Of a stretch of 64,000 nt of DNA, positions 1 through 8,277 are shown piece after piece (within the stretch, counting starts at the first letter, position 1; each line of letters begins with the position of its first letter). The stretch is from JAQUBU01 sp036677685 (GTDB lineage: Bacteria; Bacillota; Syntrophomonadia; Syntrophomonadales; Syntrophomonadaceae): NCBI GenBank assembly GCA_036677685.1, contig JAVBWA010000014.1, positions 14,449 to 78,448 on the forward strand, in the 5' to 3' direction. The notes below the pieces were generated by a model. It ran no database searches. It was given only the letters and a program-made list of their open reading frames with translations, and had not been told where the DNA came from. The position numbers and the translations under genes were made by a program.

Positions 1-974
1 ATCTAAATAAAATTGAAGTGCTTACCAGTGAACCGCAAAAATGGGATAATCCACAGGCCAATCCGGATAGTGGAGAGGTGCCGGCGGGAACTATGGTAGC
101 ACTGACCAATGAACATATGGATGATGATAAAGTATATTACACCACCGATGGCAGTACTCCAAATGTGAATAGTCCGATGTATAACTGGATTGCCAAACGG
201 TGGTGGTCGGCAAGGGCCGATGTTCTGGGTGTATATAATCAACCAATAGGACCTATCAACCAAAATACAACTATTAAGGCTATAACTATCGGGCCTGGTA
301 AGCTGGACAGTGATGTTGTTACCTTTTCATATACGGTTGCCGGGAATGAACCCTCAAATCTGAATGAAACTGCCCTGCCAGCAGGTACTGATCCCGGCAA
401 GGAGAACAACAGCGAAATACCGTCTCCGAGGCTTGAAAAACCGGTGGAATCAACGGTACAACTCAAGGATATTATAAGTCACTGGGCCGAAGGAAATATC
501 AGCCAAATGGTGGCCTCCGGCATTGTCGGAGGTTATCCGGATGGTAGCTTCAAACCCGATAACACCATAACCCGAGCTGAATTTGCTACGATGCTGGTTA
601 AGGCGTTTAAGCTGGAAAACAAGGCGGGTAAAAGCTTTGCCGATACTGAACTACACTGGGCTGAAGACTATATTGTACAGGCTGCTGCCAGCGGTGCAGT
701 CAGTGGTTTTGATGCTAATACCTTTGCCCCGGACAACCTTATTACTCGTGAGCAGATGGCAGTAATGATCGCCAGGGCCGCCCAATTGGCTGAGTCAACA
801 GTAGAAGTCCAGTTTGCTGATAACGGAAATATCTCCGGCTGGGCTAAAGATGCCATGGCTGTTGTTGCCGGAAACGGAATCATGAAAGGATACCCCGACA
901 ATACCATCCATCCTCAGGGCAATGCAACCAGAGCTGAGGCGGTTACAGTAATTATGAATGCGTTAAATAAGTAA
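1..974 (+). CDS. S-layer homology protein with chitobiase-type domain (5' end outside window)
   Basis: The reading frame is open from the first bases, so the gene starts upstream of the window. The visible part begins with a chitobiase/hexosaminidase C-terminal-like beta-sandwich (YYTTDGSTPN motif, then a TIKAI strand), the same module that ends the next two proteins. After a Pro/Glu-rich linker come three SLH repeats, seen from the HWAEG, GYPDGSFKPD, ITRAEF, HWAED, ITREQM and GYPDN motifs. SLH repeats bind pyruvylated secondary cell-wall polymers, so the protein should sit on the outside of the wall. Its missing N-terminus may carry a sulfite-oxidase-like domain like its neighbours; that is inference. 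Confidence 0.85.
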   Translation, partial: LNKIEVLTSEPQKWDNPQANPDSGEVPAGTMVALTNEHMDDDKVYYTTDGSTPNVNSPMYNWIAKRWWSARADVLGVYNQPIGPINQNTTIKAITIGPGKLDSDVVTFSYTVAGNEPSNLNETALPAGTDPGKENNSEIPSPRLEKPVESTVQLKDIISHWAEGNISQMVASGIVGGYPDGSFKPDNTITRAEFATMLVKAFKLENKAGKSFADTELHWAEDYIVQAAASGAVSGFDANTFAPDNLITREQMAVMIARAAQLAESTVEVQFADNGNISGWAKDAMAVVAGNGIMKGYPDNTIHPQGNATRAEAVTVIMNALNK

Positions 975-1043
975 TTAAGAAACGATCGAGCAAGACGAAT
1001 ACCGCAAGCTATATTGCCTTATGCAATCGGAAGGGGAAACGAA

Positions 1044-1937
1044 ATGAAACCAGGAAAACTATATCGTGGTCGCTTAATTCCGGGGATGTTTCTCATCTGC
1101 TTACTTCTTTTTACGTATGGTTGTAACGGCAGGGGGGATGTCTCCTCGGAATCGGACAGCAGCCTGGTGAGGGAAGAGAGCATTGTTGTTTCAGGTAATG
1201 GCGTTAGTCAGGAAACCCGCATGTCCTTGAAGGAGATGCGGGAATTGCCTAATGCCAGGTTTGAGCATATATATTCAATTATTAACAACTGGCCGGCCAA
1301 AAAAGAGCTTGTGGCTCGCGGAATAAAATTGGCTGCGGTGCTGGATGCAGCTGGCATAAGTGATGAAGCGAAATGTATTACTGTCAAGGGTGAAGACGGA
1401 TATGAATGGTCATTCACGCGGGAACAGCTGTTGGAAACTAATAGATTCTATTTTCCAGGTGTTGTTGAGGGGGATTCGAGCAATGCTGAACTGGTCGAGC
1501 CAATAATTGCTTATGAATACATGGAAAGCACTAACCAGCTAAGTGAGGCCCGAACTGACAGTTTATGCCTGGTTATGCCCCAGGCAAACGTTAATGAGCA
1601 GACATATCATACTTTTGTGAAGGGTATCAAAGAGATTGTTGTAACCCGGGATGACCCTGGAAAATGGGAAATAGCCAGCGTTTTTCCCCGGGCAGGAGAC
1701 ATTGCCCGGGGTGATACGGTCAAATTACAGCATAAAGAAATAGGAAAGGTAAAAATGTACTATACCCTGGATGGATCTATACCGACCGAAAATTGTAAGC
1801 TCTATAATCCCAGTACTTATCAGCTGGAATTAAACAAGCCTATAGTTATCGACCGGAATACCACTATCAAGGTTCTGGTCAAGGGCTTTGGCAAATATGA
1901 TAGTGATATTTCCGAATATCATTTTCGAATCAGATAA
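1044..1937 (+). CDS. Lipoprotein with SUOX-like fold and chitobiase-type domain
   Basis: The 297-residue product starts at an ATG preceded by AAGGGG; a TTG further upstream has no site. A hydrophobic N-terminus ends in TYGC, a loose lipobox. Residues of about 50-215 resemble the oxidoreductase molybdopterin-binding (sulfite oxidase-like) fold: VVSGNGV start, INNWPAKK loop, RGIKLAAVLDAAGI, then DGYEWSFT. The position where true sulfite oxidases carry the molybdenum-ligating cysteine appears to hold no Cys, so cofactor binding is doubtful. A chitobiase-type domain with YYTLDGSIPT closes the protein. It is a paralogue of the following gene and probably in the same operon. Confidence 0.75.
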   Translation: MKPGKLYRGRLIPGMFLICLLLFTYGCNGRGDVSSESDSSLVREESIVVSGNGVSQETRMSLKEMRELPNARFEHIYSIINNWPAKKELVARGIKLAAVLDAAGISDEAKCITVKGEDGYEWSFTREQLLETNRFYFPGVVEGDSSNAELVEPIIAYEYMESTNQLSEARTDSLCLVMPQANVNEQTYHTFVKGIKEIVVTRDDPGKWEIASVFPRAGDIARGDTVKLQHKEIGKVKMYYTLDGSIPTENCKLYNPSTYQLELNKPIVIDRNTTIKVLVKGFGKYDSDISEYHFRIR

Positions 1938-1966
1938 CGGTTCAGCTATTCGGGGGAGAGATATTA

Positions 1967-2860
1967 ATGCTTGCAAAAAACGGACAATCCACTATAAACA
2001 AAATACTTGCAGTTGCCCTGCTGGGTTTGAGTTTGTGCATGTTGACCGCTTGTCAACCGCAAAAGCAGGAAAGGAGACAACCTAAGAGTACACCAGGTTT
2101 CTTAACTATTACGGGAAATGGTGTACAAAACCAAACCACGTTTAGTCTTACCGAACTGAAGGAAATGGAGGCAGACCGGGCGGAAGCATGCTACTCTGTC
2201 ATAAACAACTGGCCGGCTAAAAAATTTGTGGTGGGCAGAGGAGTTGAGATTTCCCATCTGCTTGAAAAAGCAGGGATCAAAGACGATGCGCAGACTATTA
2301 TTATCTGGGCTGATGACGGCTATAATGCTGCCTTTACCCGTGATCAGCTGGAGGAAAAACGTTATTGCTTTCCCAATTTGCTGAAGAAAAGTGAAGAGGG
2401 AGCGGAAGAGGTTCCAGCTATTTTAGCCTGGGAGCATCACGAAGGAACTGATGATATAAGTAAGGCCAGCAGTGGGAAACTCAAATTGCTTATAGGGCAA
2501 AAAGGATTAAATGATGTAGTAGCTCCGGTTTGTGTAAAAGATGTGGTTAGCCTTGAAGTATTGACTGCTTCTCTGGATCAATGGGACATAATCAAGGCAG
2601 AACCGCTACCTGGAAAGGTAAAACCAGGTGCAAAAGTTATCTTAAATCATCCCGAGCAAGACCTGGTCAAAATATTTTATACCCTGGATGGAAGTACGCC
2701 GAATGAAAACAGTTGTGTATATAATCCCAGTACCAGCTACTTTCAGCCGGAACTGACCCAAGCAATTGAGGTTAACGAATCCTTGACTATCAAAGCTATT
2801 GCCATTGGTTTTGGGAAAAATAACAGCCCGGTTGCAATATTCAACTATGAAGTGGAGTGA
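1967..2860 (+). CDS. Lipoprotein with SUOX-like fold and chitobiase-type domain (paralogue)
   Basis: This ATG follows GGGGGAG. The 297-residue product has a clear lipobox (LTAC) after the signal segment, then the same two modules as the preceding gene: a SUOX-like domain (ITGNGV, INNWPAKK, RGVEISHLLEKAGI, DDGYNAAFT) and a C-terminal chitobiase-type domain (FYTLDGSTPN, TIKAIAIGFGK). It lies 29 bases after its paralogue and abuts the next lipoprotein, so it is probably part of one transcript. Like its paralogue it lacks a cysteine at the expected molybdenum-ligand position. It is likely an envelope-anchored structural or electron-transfer accessory protein; no enzyme activity can be assigned. 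Confidence 0.75.
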   Translation: MLAKNGQSTINKILAVALLGLSLCMLTACQPQKQERRQPKSTPGFLTITGNGVQNQTTFSLTELKEMEADRAEACYSVINNWPAKKFVVGRGVEISHLLEKAGIKDDAQTIIIWADDGYNAAFTRDQLEEKRYCFPNLLKKSEEGAEEVPAILAWEHHEGTDDISKASSGKLKLLIGQKGLNDVVAPVCVKDVVSLEVLTASLDQWDIIKAEPLPGKVKPGAKVILNHPEQDLVKIFYTLDGSTPNENSCVYNPSTSYFQPELTQAIEVNESLTIKAIAIGFGKNNSPVAIFNYEVE

Positions 2861-2865
2861 TTCAA

Positions 2866-3990
2866 ATGATAGCCAGAAAAATAACATATGTTCTTATGGT
2901 ATGTTTCCTATTCTGCGTAATTTTGTCCGGCTGTGCCGAGAAACAGATTATCAGCAGAAAAAGTACCGGTAATCCGGAATATGAAAAACAAAAAATTGTA
3001 TTTAAAGGGGATATAGAGGAAGGTAAAGAGATTACCGTAGCTCAGATGCGCCAGCTTCCCCAGAATGAAAAGCAATGCAGTTTTCTGCGGTCTACTGGAG
3101 AAACGGAGAAATTCACGGCAGCCGGTCCTTCCTTGGAAGATGTAATGACCGAGGTGGGTATTGATGTCAAGGAATTTAAGGGAATTGGTTTCGTTGCCAA
3201 AGATGGTTATTACTGTCTGGTGACTCCGGAAATAATGGACAACAGAGAAATAATCTTAGCTTTAGCAATTGATAAACAATTGGAATTACCGGAAAATTTA
3301 CGTCCGGCTCGATTATGTATTCTGGATGAATTTGGACCATACTGGGTGCGGATGGTGGATGAAATTGTTTTATATAAGGAAATACCTCAAAAAGATATTG
3401 CTTCCGTATGGATTTTTGACAACCTGGCTGAAGGAATTGAACCGTATCTTTATGAATATTACGGGAGTAAAGATGATGCCATTGAACTGGCTCAAATTCT
3501 CTCCCGGTTTGATAATGTGGATAGCAGGGCCTTTTTTACCATGAAGTCGTCTGATGGTCTTATTAAGAATGAAGCATTAAGTATGGTCGGCAAGCACTAT
3601 TATATAAAAGTGGCAGGCGAAGGTGCACCAATGAATATCTGTCCTAATATTAAACTGGGGATGAACGTAAAAGACATTGCCTGGTTTTCTACCAATGCAG
3701 ATGCAGCTGTGTTTCCCGAAGAAATGGCTGAACTTATCGGCGAAAAAGAGATTAACGGGATAAAGGGTATAGTTTTGGCGGACATGCTGGAGGAAGTACA
3801 ATTGCGTAATATGGAAGAAAAGCAGTTTGAAGTTATGGGAATTGACGGGGATATTGTAAGGGTAAGCGGAAAAGACTTATCCCAGGGCTTGGTGGCAATA
3901 GAAGATGATGGCGTTTGCCGGGTGGTTTGGCAAGACGGAACAGAATTACAAGCAGTGGATAATTTATTACGCGTCCGGTCCATAGAATAA
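2866..3990 (+). CDS. Lipoprotein with two SUOX-like segments
   Basis: A signal peptide with lipobox LSGC starts this 374-residue product. The ATG lies five bases after the previous stop, with GGAG inside the end of that gene; a GTG three codons earlier overlaps the stop and is the alternative. The first half resembles a small SUOX-like domain (ITVAQMRQLP, PSLEDVMTEVGI, AKDGYYCLVT, ILDEFGPYWVRMVDEIVLY). The second half repeats the pattern less clearly (FFTMKSSDGL, GIKGIVLADMLEEV, ISGKDLSQGLV-like strands). No chitobiase domain is present. Function is unknown; position suggests the same envelope redox complex as its neighbours. Confidence 0.65.
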   Translation: MIARKITYVLMVCFLFCVILSGCAEKQIISRKSTGNPEYEKQKIVFKGDIEEGKEITVAQMRQLPQNEKQCSFLRSTGETEKFTAAGPSLEDVMTEVGIDVKEFKGIGFVAKDGYYCLVTPEIMDNREIILALAIDKQLELPENLRPARLCILDEFGPYWVRMVDEIVLYKEIPQKDIASVWIFDNLAEGIEPYLYEYYGSKDDAIELAQILSRFDNVDSRAFFTMKSSDGLIKNEALSMVGKHYYIKVAGEGAPMNICPNIKLGMNVKDIAWFSTNADAAVFPEEMAELIGEKEINGIKGIVLADMLEEVQLRNMEEKQFEVMGIDGDIVRVSGKDLSQGLVAIEDDGVCRVVWQDGTELQAVDNLLRVRSIE

Positions 3991-4040
3991 AAAGTGTTTT
4001 ATGCATACGGGATGTATTTATCAGGATAGGGGAAGAAATC

Positions 4041-4655
4041 ATGCGTAAACAGGTTATAACAGGTACAGTTTTACTTGCTGTTATTATATGCTTTTTCGGA
4101 GCAGCAGGAAGTTCCGGGGAGAAACCTATGAACAAACAACAGCTCACGGTTTTAAACGAAATACTTTCTCCTACAGTAACTGATAAGCAGATTAAAACGC
4201 TTGAGATTCAGGAGGAGATAGCACAGAAGTTTCCAGCAGTTGATAAGATGTTTAAAGTAGAGGTTGGGGAAGAAACAAGTTATGTATTCATAGTAAGCCC
4301 GGTTGGTTACCGGGCACCAATTAATACTATGGTAGTAATAGATGCTGAAAAAAACGAGATTGCAGGAATTAAGGTTATGCAGCAGGACGAAACACCGGGT
4401 TGGGGAGAGTGGTTGACCGAGACATGGTTTAGTGACCGGTTTAAGGGAAAAAGCGTAAATAGATATTTACAACGGGCTATTCTGGAAGCTGAAGAGGATA
4501 ATGAAATTGTCCAGATTACCAGTGCTACAGTTTCTACCCAGGCCATATTAAACGGTGTCAATTCAGTCATGGGTATTTATCGTGAAGTGGTTTTGGGAGA
4601 AGAAGCCGAACCGGTTCCGCTGAAAATTGAAGAGTTTATAACTGAAAGCGAATAA
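4041..4655 (+). CDS. Exported FMN-binding (RnfG/NqrC-like) protein
   Basis: The product of 204 residues has an N-terminal hydrophobic export segment and an FMN_bind domain. Near residue 155 it carries SATVST, matching the S/D-G/A-A-T-x-S/T signature in which the threonine is covalently flavinylated by ApbE-type transferases. Upstream the ETPGWGEW segment matches the ETPGLG motif of RnfG and NqrC. It probably relays electrons through covalent FMN on the outer face of the membrane. The adjacent NapH-like gene encodes the natural membrane partner in such flavin-based extracytosolic systems. No ApbE gene is seen in the window. Confidence 0.85.
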   Translation: MRKQVITGTVLLAVIICFFGAAGSSGEKPMNKQQLTVLNEILSPTVTDKQIKTLEIQEEIAQKFPAVDKMFKVEVGEETSYVFIVSPVGYRAPINTMVVIDAEKNEIAGIKVMQQDETPGWGEWLTETWFSDRFKGKSVNRYLQRAILEAEEDNEIVQITSATVSTQAILNGVNSVMGIYREVVLGEEAEPVPLKIEEFITESE

Positions 4656-4768
4656 GTATTTTCTTTATTGGCAGGAGACATGGAGTGTACTTAATTGTAG
4701 GTAATTATCTAAAAACCAAGAATAACACCCAAGAAATTAAGCGGGCTATACGTAAAGGGAGGATACCG

Positions 4769-5278
4769 GTGGCACAGCAAAAAAATAATCTTAAAATGGC
4801 AGTTATAATAGTTCTGCTGGTATTGTTGGTCGGTGTATTTGGCTATCTGAATGCAAAAGGCGAAAGGCTTGATGAAGGTAAGCTTAGAATAACAGCAGGA
4901 AACGATATTATTGGAGAAATCAGCCTGGAGGAGGTCAGACAATTGCCGGCTGTAAATAAAAAAATGGTAATAAACTCGACCAGTGGCTTAACCAAACATA
5001 AATTTACCTGTACCTCTTTACAGGAAGTATTTGATTATATTGATCCGGAAATTGTTAAACAGTATAAAAGAGTAATTGCCAGGGGAGTGGATAATTACAT
5101 TTCTGGAGTAAATATGGAGGAAGTTCGCCAGAAAAATAACGTATTGCTTGTTTATGAAGATAATGATTTGCCCCTGAAAAGCAAAACTGGGAGCGAAGGT
5201 ACTATGAGAATTGTAATAGTAAACGATGTCTATGGGCAGAGATTTACTAATTATCTGGTGGAGATACAACTGGAATAG
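4769..5278 (+). CDS. Membrane-anchored SUOX-like domain protein
   Basis: A GTG preceded by GGGAGG gives a 169-residue product; longer upstream frames lack a ribosome site. One transmembrane helix near residues 8-30 is followed by a compact domain (LRITAGNDIIGEI, LEEVRQLPAV, TSLQEVFDYI, then MRIVIVNDVYGQRFTNYLVEIQ). The last strand pair is typical of small SUOX-like molybdopterin-binding-fold proteins. No clear Mo-ligand cysteine is placed as in sulfite oxidase, though one Cys lies in KFTCTSLQ. It sits between the FMN-binding protein and the polyferredoxin, and is probably a part of their complex. Confidence 0.65.
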   Translation: MAQQKNNLKMAVIIVLLVLLVGVFGYLNAKGERLDEGKLRITAGNDIIGEISLEEVRQLPAVNKKMVINSTSGLTKHKFTCTSLQEVFDYIDPEIVKQYKRVIARGVDNYISGVNMEEVRQKNNVLLVYEDNDLPLKSKTGSEGTMRIVIVNDVYGQRFTNYLVEIQLE

Positions 5279-5312
5279 TCTATTAAAAAGCCGAATGCGG
5301 GGGACATCAGAA

Positions 5313-6173
5313 TTGAGTAAAATAAGCCGAAAAATAATTCAAGTTATAACAACAATTAGTATTAATAGTTATTTGATAGGCTTTATGGAGGGAAGCATTT
5401 ACAAGGGAAATCTTAAAAAAATTTGTGTCCCCGGGCTTAACTGCAGCTCCTGCCCCGGAGCTTGGGGCTCATGTCCTCTGGCGATGCTGCAAATGAACAT
5501 AGCTGGTATGGAAGGTTCTCGATTTAAACTGTATATATTGGGTTTTTTGGCTTTAGTGGGAATAACTCTGGGCCGGTTTGCCTGCGGATGGTTTTGCCCG
5601 TTCGGACTCATACAGGAACTGATTTATAAGATACCTGCGCCAAAATTGGCCTGGCAGGAAAGGCTAAAACGGTTGGAAAATTTAAAGTATGTAATTCTGG
5701 TCATTTTTGTTTTATTGCTTCCTGCTATCGGGGCTTATGGAGTAAACAGTACGGCTTTTTGCAAGTACGTTTGTCCGGTTGAGATTTTGGAAGCTAACCT
5801 TCCCATGATGCTGGTCAGACCATCAATCATTGATACCATGGGGTTTTTGTTTAAATGGAAATTGGTGTTATTAATTGCGCTCTTTTTGTTTTCCCTGGTA
5901 TTATTTAAACCCTTTTGCAGGTTTATTTGTCCTCTAGGCGCCATTTACGCACTATTTAATCCCATAAGTGTCTACTGCCTGGCAGTGGATCATGATAAAT
6001 GTACAGAATGCGGCTATTGTCAGTCGCAGTGTAAATTTGGCCTTGCTGTCTATAAAGATCCTAATAACAGAGAGTGCATGCGTTGTAACGAGTGTTTAGT
6101 CTGCCCGACTCAAGCCATAACTGTTAAAAGTTATGGAAAGAAAACCGGTAAAGGGGTGAAATATGAAGCATGA
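5313..6173 (+). CDS. NapH-like membrane polyferredoxin
   Basis: Several membrane helices carry paired CxxxCP motifs on loops (CGWFCPFG, CKYVCPVE, CRFICPLG), and the C-terminus holds two ferredoxin-type clusters (CTECGYCQSQC and CMRCNECLVCP). A further cysteine cluster near the N-terminus (GLNCSSCPGAWGSCP) is typical of NapH/NosR/RnfB-like quinol-oxidising proteins. The family passes electrons between the quinone pool or cytosol and exported redox partners. The TTG start is chosen because GGGGGA lies upstream; an ATG at 5295 is an alternative. The stop overlaps the next small gene as ATGA. Confidence 0.85.
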   Translation: MSKISRKIIQVITTISINSYLIGFMEGSIYKGNLKKICVPGLNCSSCPGAWGSCPLAMLQMNIAGMEGSRFKLYILGFLALVGITLGRFACGWFCPFGLIQELIYKIPAPKLAWQERLKRLENLKYVILVIFVLLLPAIGAYGVNSTAFCKYVCPVEILEANLPMMLVRPSIIDTMGFLFKWKLVLLIALFLFSLVLFKPFCRFICPLGAIYALFNPISVYCLAVDHDKCTECGYCQSQCKFGLAVYKDPNNRECMRCNECLVCPTQAITVKSYGKKTGKGVKYEA

Positions 6174-6304
6174 AGCTTAATAGAAAAGGAATTATAAATG
6201 TTTACCGGCATCGTGCAGTCTGGAGAATAAGTTTAACCTTATTAGTGACCATATGTAGCGGATGTTCCGGCAGAACACCACAGATACATGAATATAGCCG
6301 ATAA
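6170..6304 (+). CDS. Putative small lipoprotein
   Basis: A 44-codon frame begins at an ATG that overlaps the stop of the polyferredoxin gene (ATGA), a normal sign of translational coupling. The product has a basic N-terminus, a hydrophobic stretch (ISLTLLVTI) and CSGCSG, which could be a lipobox with processing at the second cysteine. The tail is short and hydrophilic. No family is recognised. It could equally be a chance frame, but coupling plus a plausible signal peptide favours a real gene. Confidence 0.4.
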   Translation: MKLNRKGIINVYRHRAVWRISLTLLVTICSGCSGRTPQIHEYSR

Positions 6305-6524
6305 AGCTTTATGATGGGTACCTTGATTATATTTTGTCATTATATAATACCTTTTCCAGAGGTGATTATAATGCAATTTTATTACTTTGCAATAGTAATT
6401 GAAAAGCAACTAAATTGAAATGCTTTTATTATTGAAGGGAGAGAGGTTCAGTATTTAAATGTTAACTGTTACACAGCACTATATCATGTTGAAGTAAATA
6501 TTTATCAAAGGGGTGTTAACCGGT

Positions 6525-7262
6525 ATGTTGGCAGTTGCTTTAAATTATATAGGGGAGATAAAAGAAAAAGGATTTAGCTCAATATTTGTCAAACATTTTA
6601 ATGACTTCAAGGTTATCAAAATTAGTCCTTATGAGGAATTAGAAAAAGGTCGTTTACAATTATGTCAACCTGTGGAGTACGAAGAACTAATAAAAAATAT
6701 TCAACAGTCCTGGGATTCATCTCAAACCGTATTGGAACTTCGGGGACTTAGAGACAAACTACAAAGGGCGGTACGTCAGATATGTTTTTTTGACGAAGAA
6801 AAGAAATTTGAAAGAATTATACTTGAAGGCTCTGAAGGAATAATTGACTTTCCCTGGGCTCTTCAAATTATTATGCTTCAACTGCCATTACCCGCCTGGG
6901 AACAGAACGAAGAGTGGATAAGAAATGCGGATGTTATTATTCTAAATAATTCAGAAAGAGACAGCAGAGATTTTATAGCTCAAATTAAATTGATACGTCC
7001 CGATCTGCCTGTTTTCACCGAAGAGGTTCTGGAGGGATTATCAAAGGACCTGAAAGACACGCTGGATGCTTTATTTGTTAGCTATTTAAAAAACAGAAAT
7101 GCAATAAAGGCAATGTTGGAAGAAAAACTGCCGGAACAAGTGATAAGGTGTGATCAAGCTCACCGGATGGCTGCCAAATTGAGAGTCAGTTTGTATTTGT
7201 TTGGCAATGTGTGTGATGAATGTGGTGTTAGTATAACCCGTTGTAGCTTAGGTTGTTTTTAG
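6525..7262 (+). CDS. Unknown protein with C-terminal cysteine cluster
   Basis: The product has 245 residues from this ATG; a GTG at 6513 inside the AAGGGG ribosome site is the alternative. No signal peptide or membrane helix is seen. The middle (IILEGSEGIIDFPWALQ, then ADVIILNNSERDSRDF and IRPDLPVF) recalls the second half of CobW/G3E GTPases, where an E-x-SG motif is followed by ADxxVLNK and a NPxAxI strand, but no P-loop is present, so this is only a weak likeness. The end is CDECGVSITRCSLGCF, a possible metal or cluster site. It stands upstream of the TrmO-FmdE/ECF group. Function unknown. Confidence 0.6.
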   Translation: MLAVALNYIGEIKEKGFSSIFVKHFNDFKVIKISPYEELEKGRLQLCQPVEYEELIKNIQQSWDSSQTVLELRGLRDKLQRAVRQICFFDEEKKFERIILEGSEGIIDFPWALQIIMLQLPLPAWEQNEEWIRNADVIILNNSERDSRDFIAQIKLIRPDLPVFTEEVLEGLSKDLKDTLDALFVSYLKNRNAIKAMLEEKLPEQVIRCDQAHRMAAKLRVSLYLFGNVCDECGVSITRCSLGCF

Positions 7263-7310
7263 GAGATATTAATAGGAAAATAGTGACCTTCACCCTACGG
7301 GTACAATTAA

Positions 7311-7339
7311 GGCACCCTTTCGGGTGCCAATAATTTTGT
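7311..7339 (+). terminator. Probable intrinsic terminator
   Basis: A perfect 7-bp stem (GGCACCC/GGGTGCC) with loop TTTC is followed by AATAATTTTG. A smaller ACCC/GGGT hairpin lies about 20 bases upstream. It follows the unknown Cys-rich protein gene. The T-run is short, so termination may be partial. Confidence 0.5.
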
Positions 7340-7379
7340 AGGCATGGGGGTAATACATAATTACGGGAGTTTGATACAT

Positions 7380-8219
7380 ATGGTGAATGTACCGAAAACG
7401 CCTCTTTCCATTGTCCCAGTCGGAGTAGTTGTTTCCGACTTCAAGGAATGCAGCCGTACTTATGATTATAATTCGGAAAGCATGATTTATATGCGGGAAG
7501 ACCTTACTGATGCACTTATGGGGCTGGAATGTTTTTCACATATCCATGTTATCTATTATCAGCACCGCAGAAAAGATTGGCTGAGACTGGTTGAAGGGGA
7601 AAAAGATGAACAGCCAATAGTTATTTCTTCACCCGGTGAGATGGCTTTGCAGGGTATATATACTACCCGCTCTCCGTCTCGTCCTTCAGCAATGGGTTCG
7701 TGTGTTGCTGAAATAGTTAAACGTGAGGAAAACCGAATATATGTTAAGGGCCTTGATGCGCTTGATGGAAGCCCGGTTATGGACATAAAAGTATATATTC
7801 CTCAATATGACGCCTTTCCTTGGGCGGAAGCTCCATTAAATTGCTGTATGGGTAATGAACTTATTTCAACTTCCCGGTATATGCACTGGGATACAATTAA
7901 TGTGGGGCTGGCGCTGGGTTTAAGAACAGGAACCAAAGCGTTACAGGCGTTAAATCTCGCTCGCGGTGAAGCATTAAAAGCTGAAGTTGTGGGGGAGCAT
8001 TTTTTTGCTCAGGGTATTGAGGGAGCTACCGGGTGCAGTATCCTGCGTAGCAGTTTGATTTTCAAAGAGATTCATACATCTCCGGGAAATTGGGCACTTA
8101 AGCTGGTGGGGAAGCAAGGAAAAGTTCTTATAAGGCTTAAGGATTATATTTATGCCGGGGCTGGTGAAGTGCTGGAAGCTGATGAAGATACTATATTTGC
8201 CTCCGTGCAAAAAGATTAA
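7380..8219 (+). CDS. TrmO (TsaA)-like methyltransferase domain fused to FmdE-like domain
   Basis: The N-terminal half has the TsaA/TrmO core: PVGVV, YTTRSPSRPSAMG and VKGLDALDGSPVMDIKVYIP. TrmO methylates t6A in tRNA using SAM, with residues from the TRSPxRPNPIG motif binding SAM. Here the usual N-P is S-A. The C-terminal third (VGLALGLRTGTKALQAL, EGATGCSI, LKLVGKQGKVLIRLKD) resembles FmdE, but the GHxCPG metal motif is degenerate (MHWDTINVG). The ATG follows GGGAG; another ATG at 7344 is possible. A TrmO-FmdE fusion upstream of an ECF transporter hints at a role in cofactor or metal handling rather than tRNA modification; this is inference. Confidence 0.75.
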   Translation: MVNVPKTPLSIVPVGVVVSDFKECSRTYDYNSESMIYMREDLTDALMGLECFSHIHVIYYQHRRKDWLRLVEGEKDEQPIVISSPGEMALQGIYTTRSPSRPSAMGSCVAEIVKREENRIYVKGLDALDGSPVMDIKVYIPQYDAFPWAEAPLNCCMGNELISTSRYMHWDTINVGLALGLRTGTKALQALNLARGEALKAEVVGEHFFAQGIEGATGCSILRSSLIFKEIHTSPGNWALKLVGKQGKVLIRLKDYIYAGAGEVLEADEDTIFASVQKD

Positions 8220-8277
8220 CATTGCAGGCTCAAACCGATAAAAGTAATCTCTATCTGAAATCAGAGGATGAAAAAAC

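Noticed and set aside
1044..3990. Calling the SUOX-fold lipoproteins molybdoenzymes
   Set aside because: The loop expected to hold the Mo-ligating Cys reads INNWPAKK or similar without Cys, so only the fold is claimed.
7380..8219. Assignment of the TrmO-FmdE fusion as a plain tRNA methyltransferase (trmO)
   Set aside because: The SAM-binding motif is altered and the FmdE-like half and ECF neighbours argue against a simple tRNA role, so no gene symbol is given.
8220..8277. A TPP riboswitch upstream of the YkoE-like S component gene
   Set aside because: The gap is only 58 bases and no TPP motif (CTGAGA with ACCTGA) is seen there or in front of thiN.
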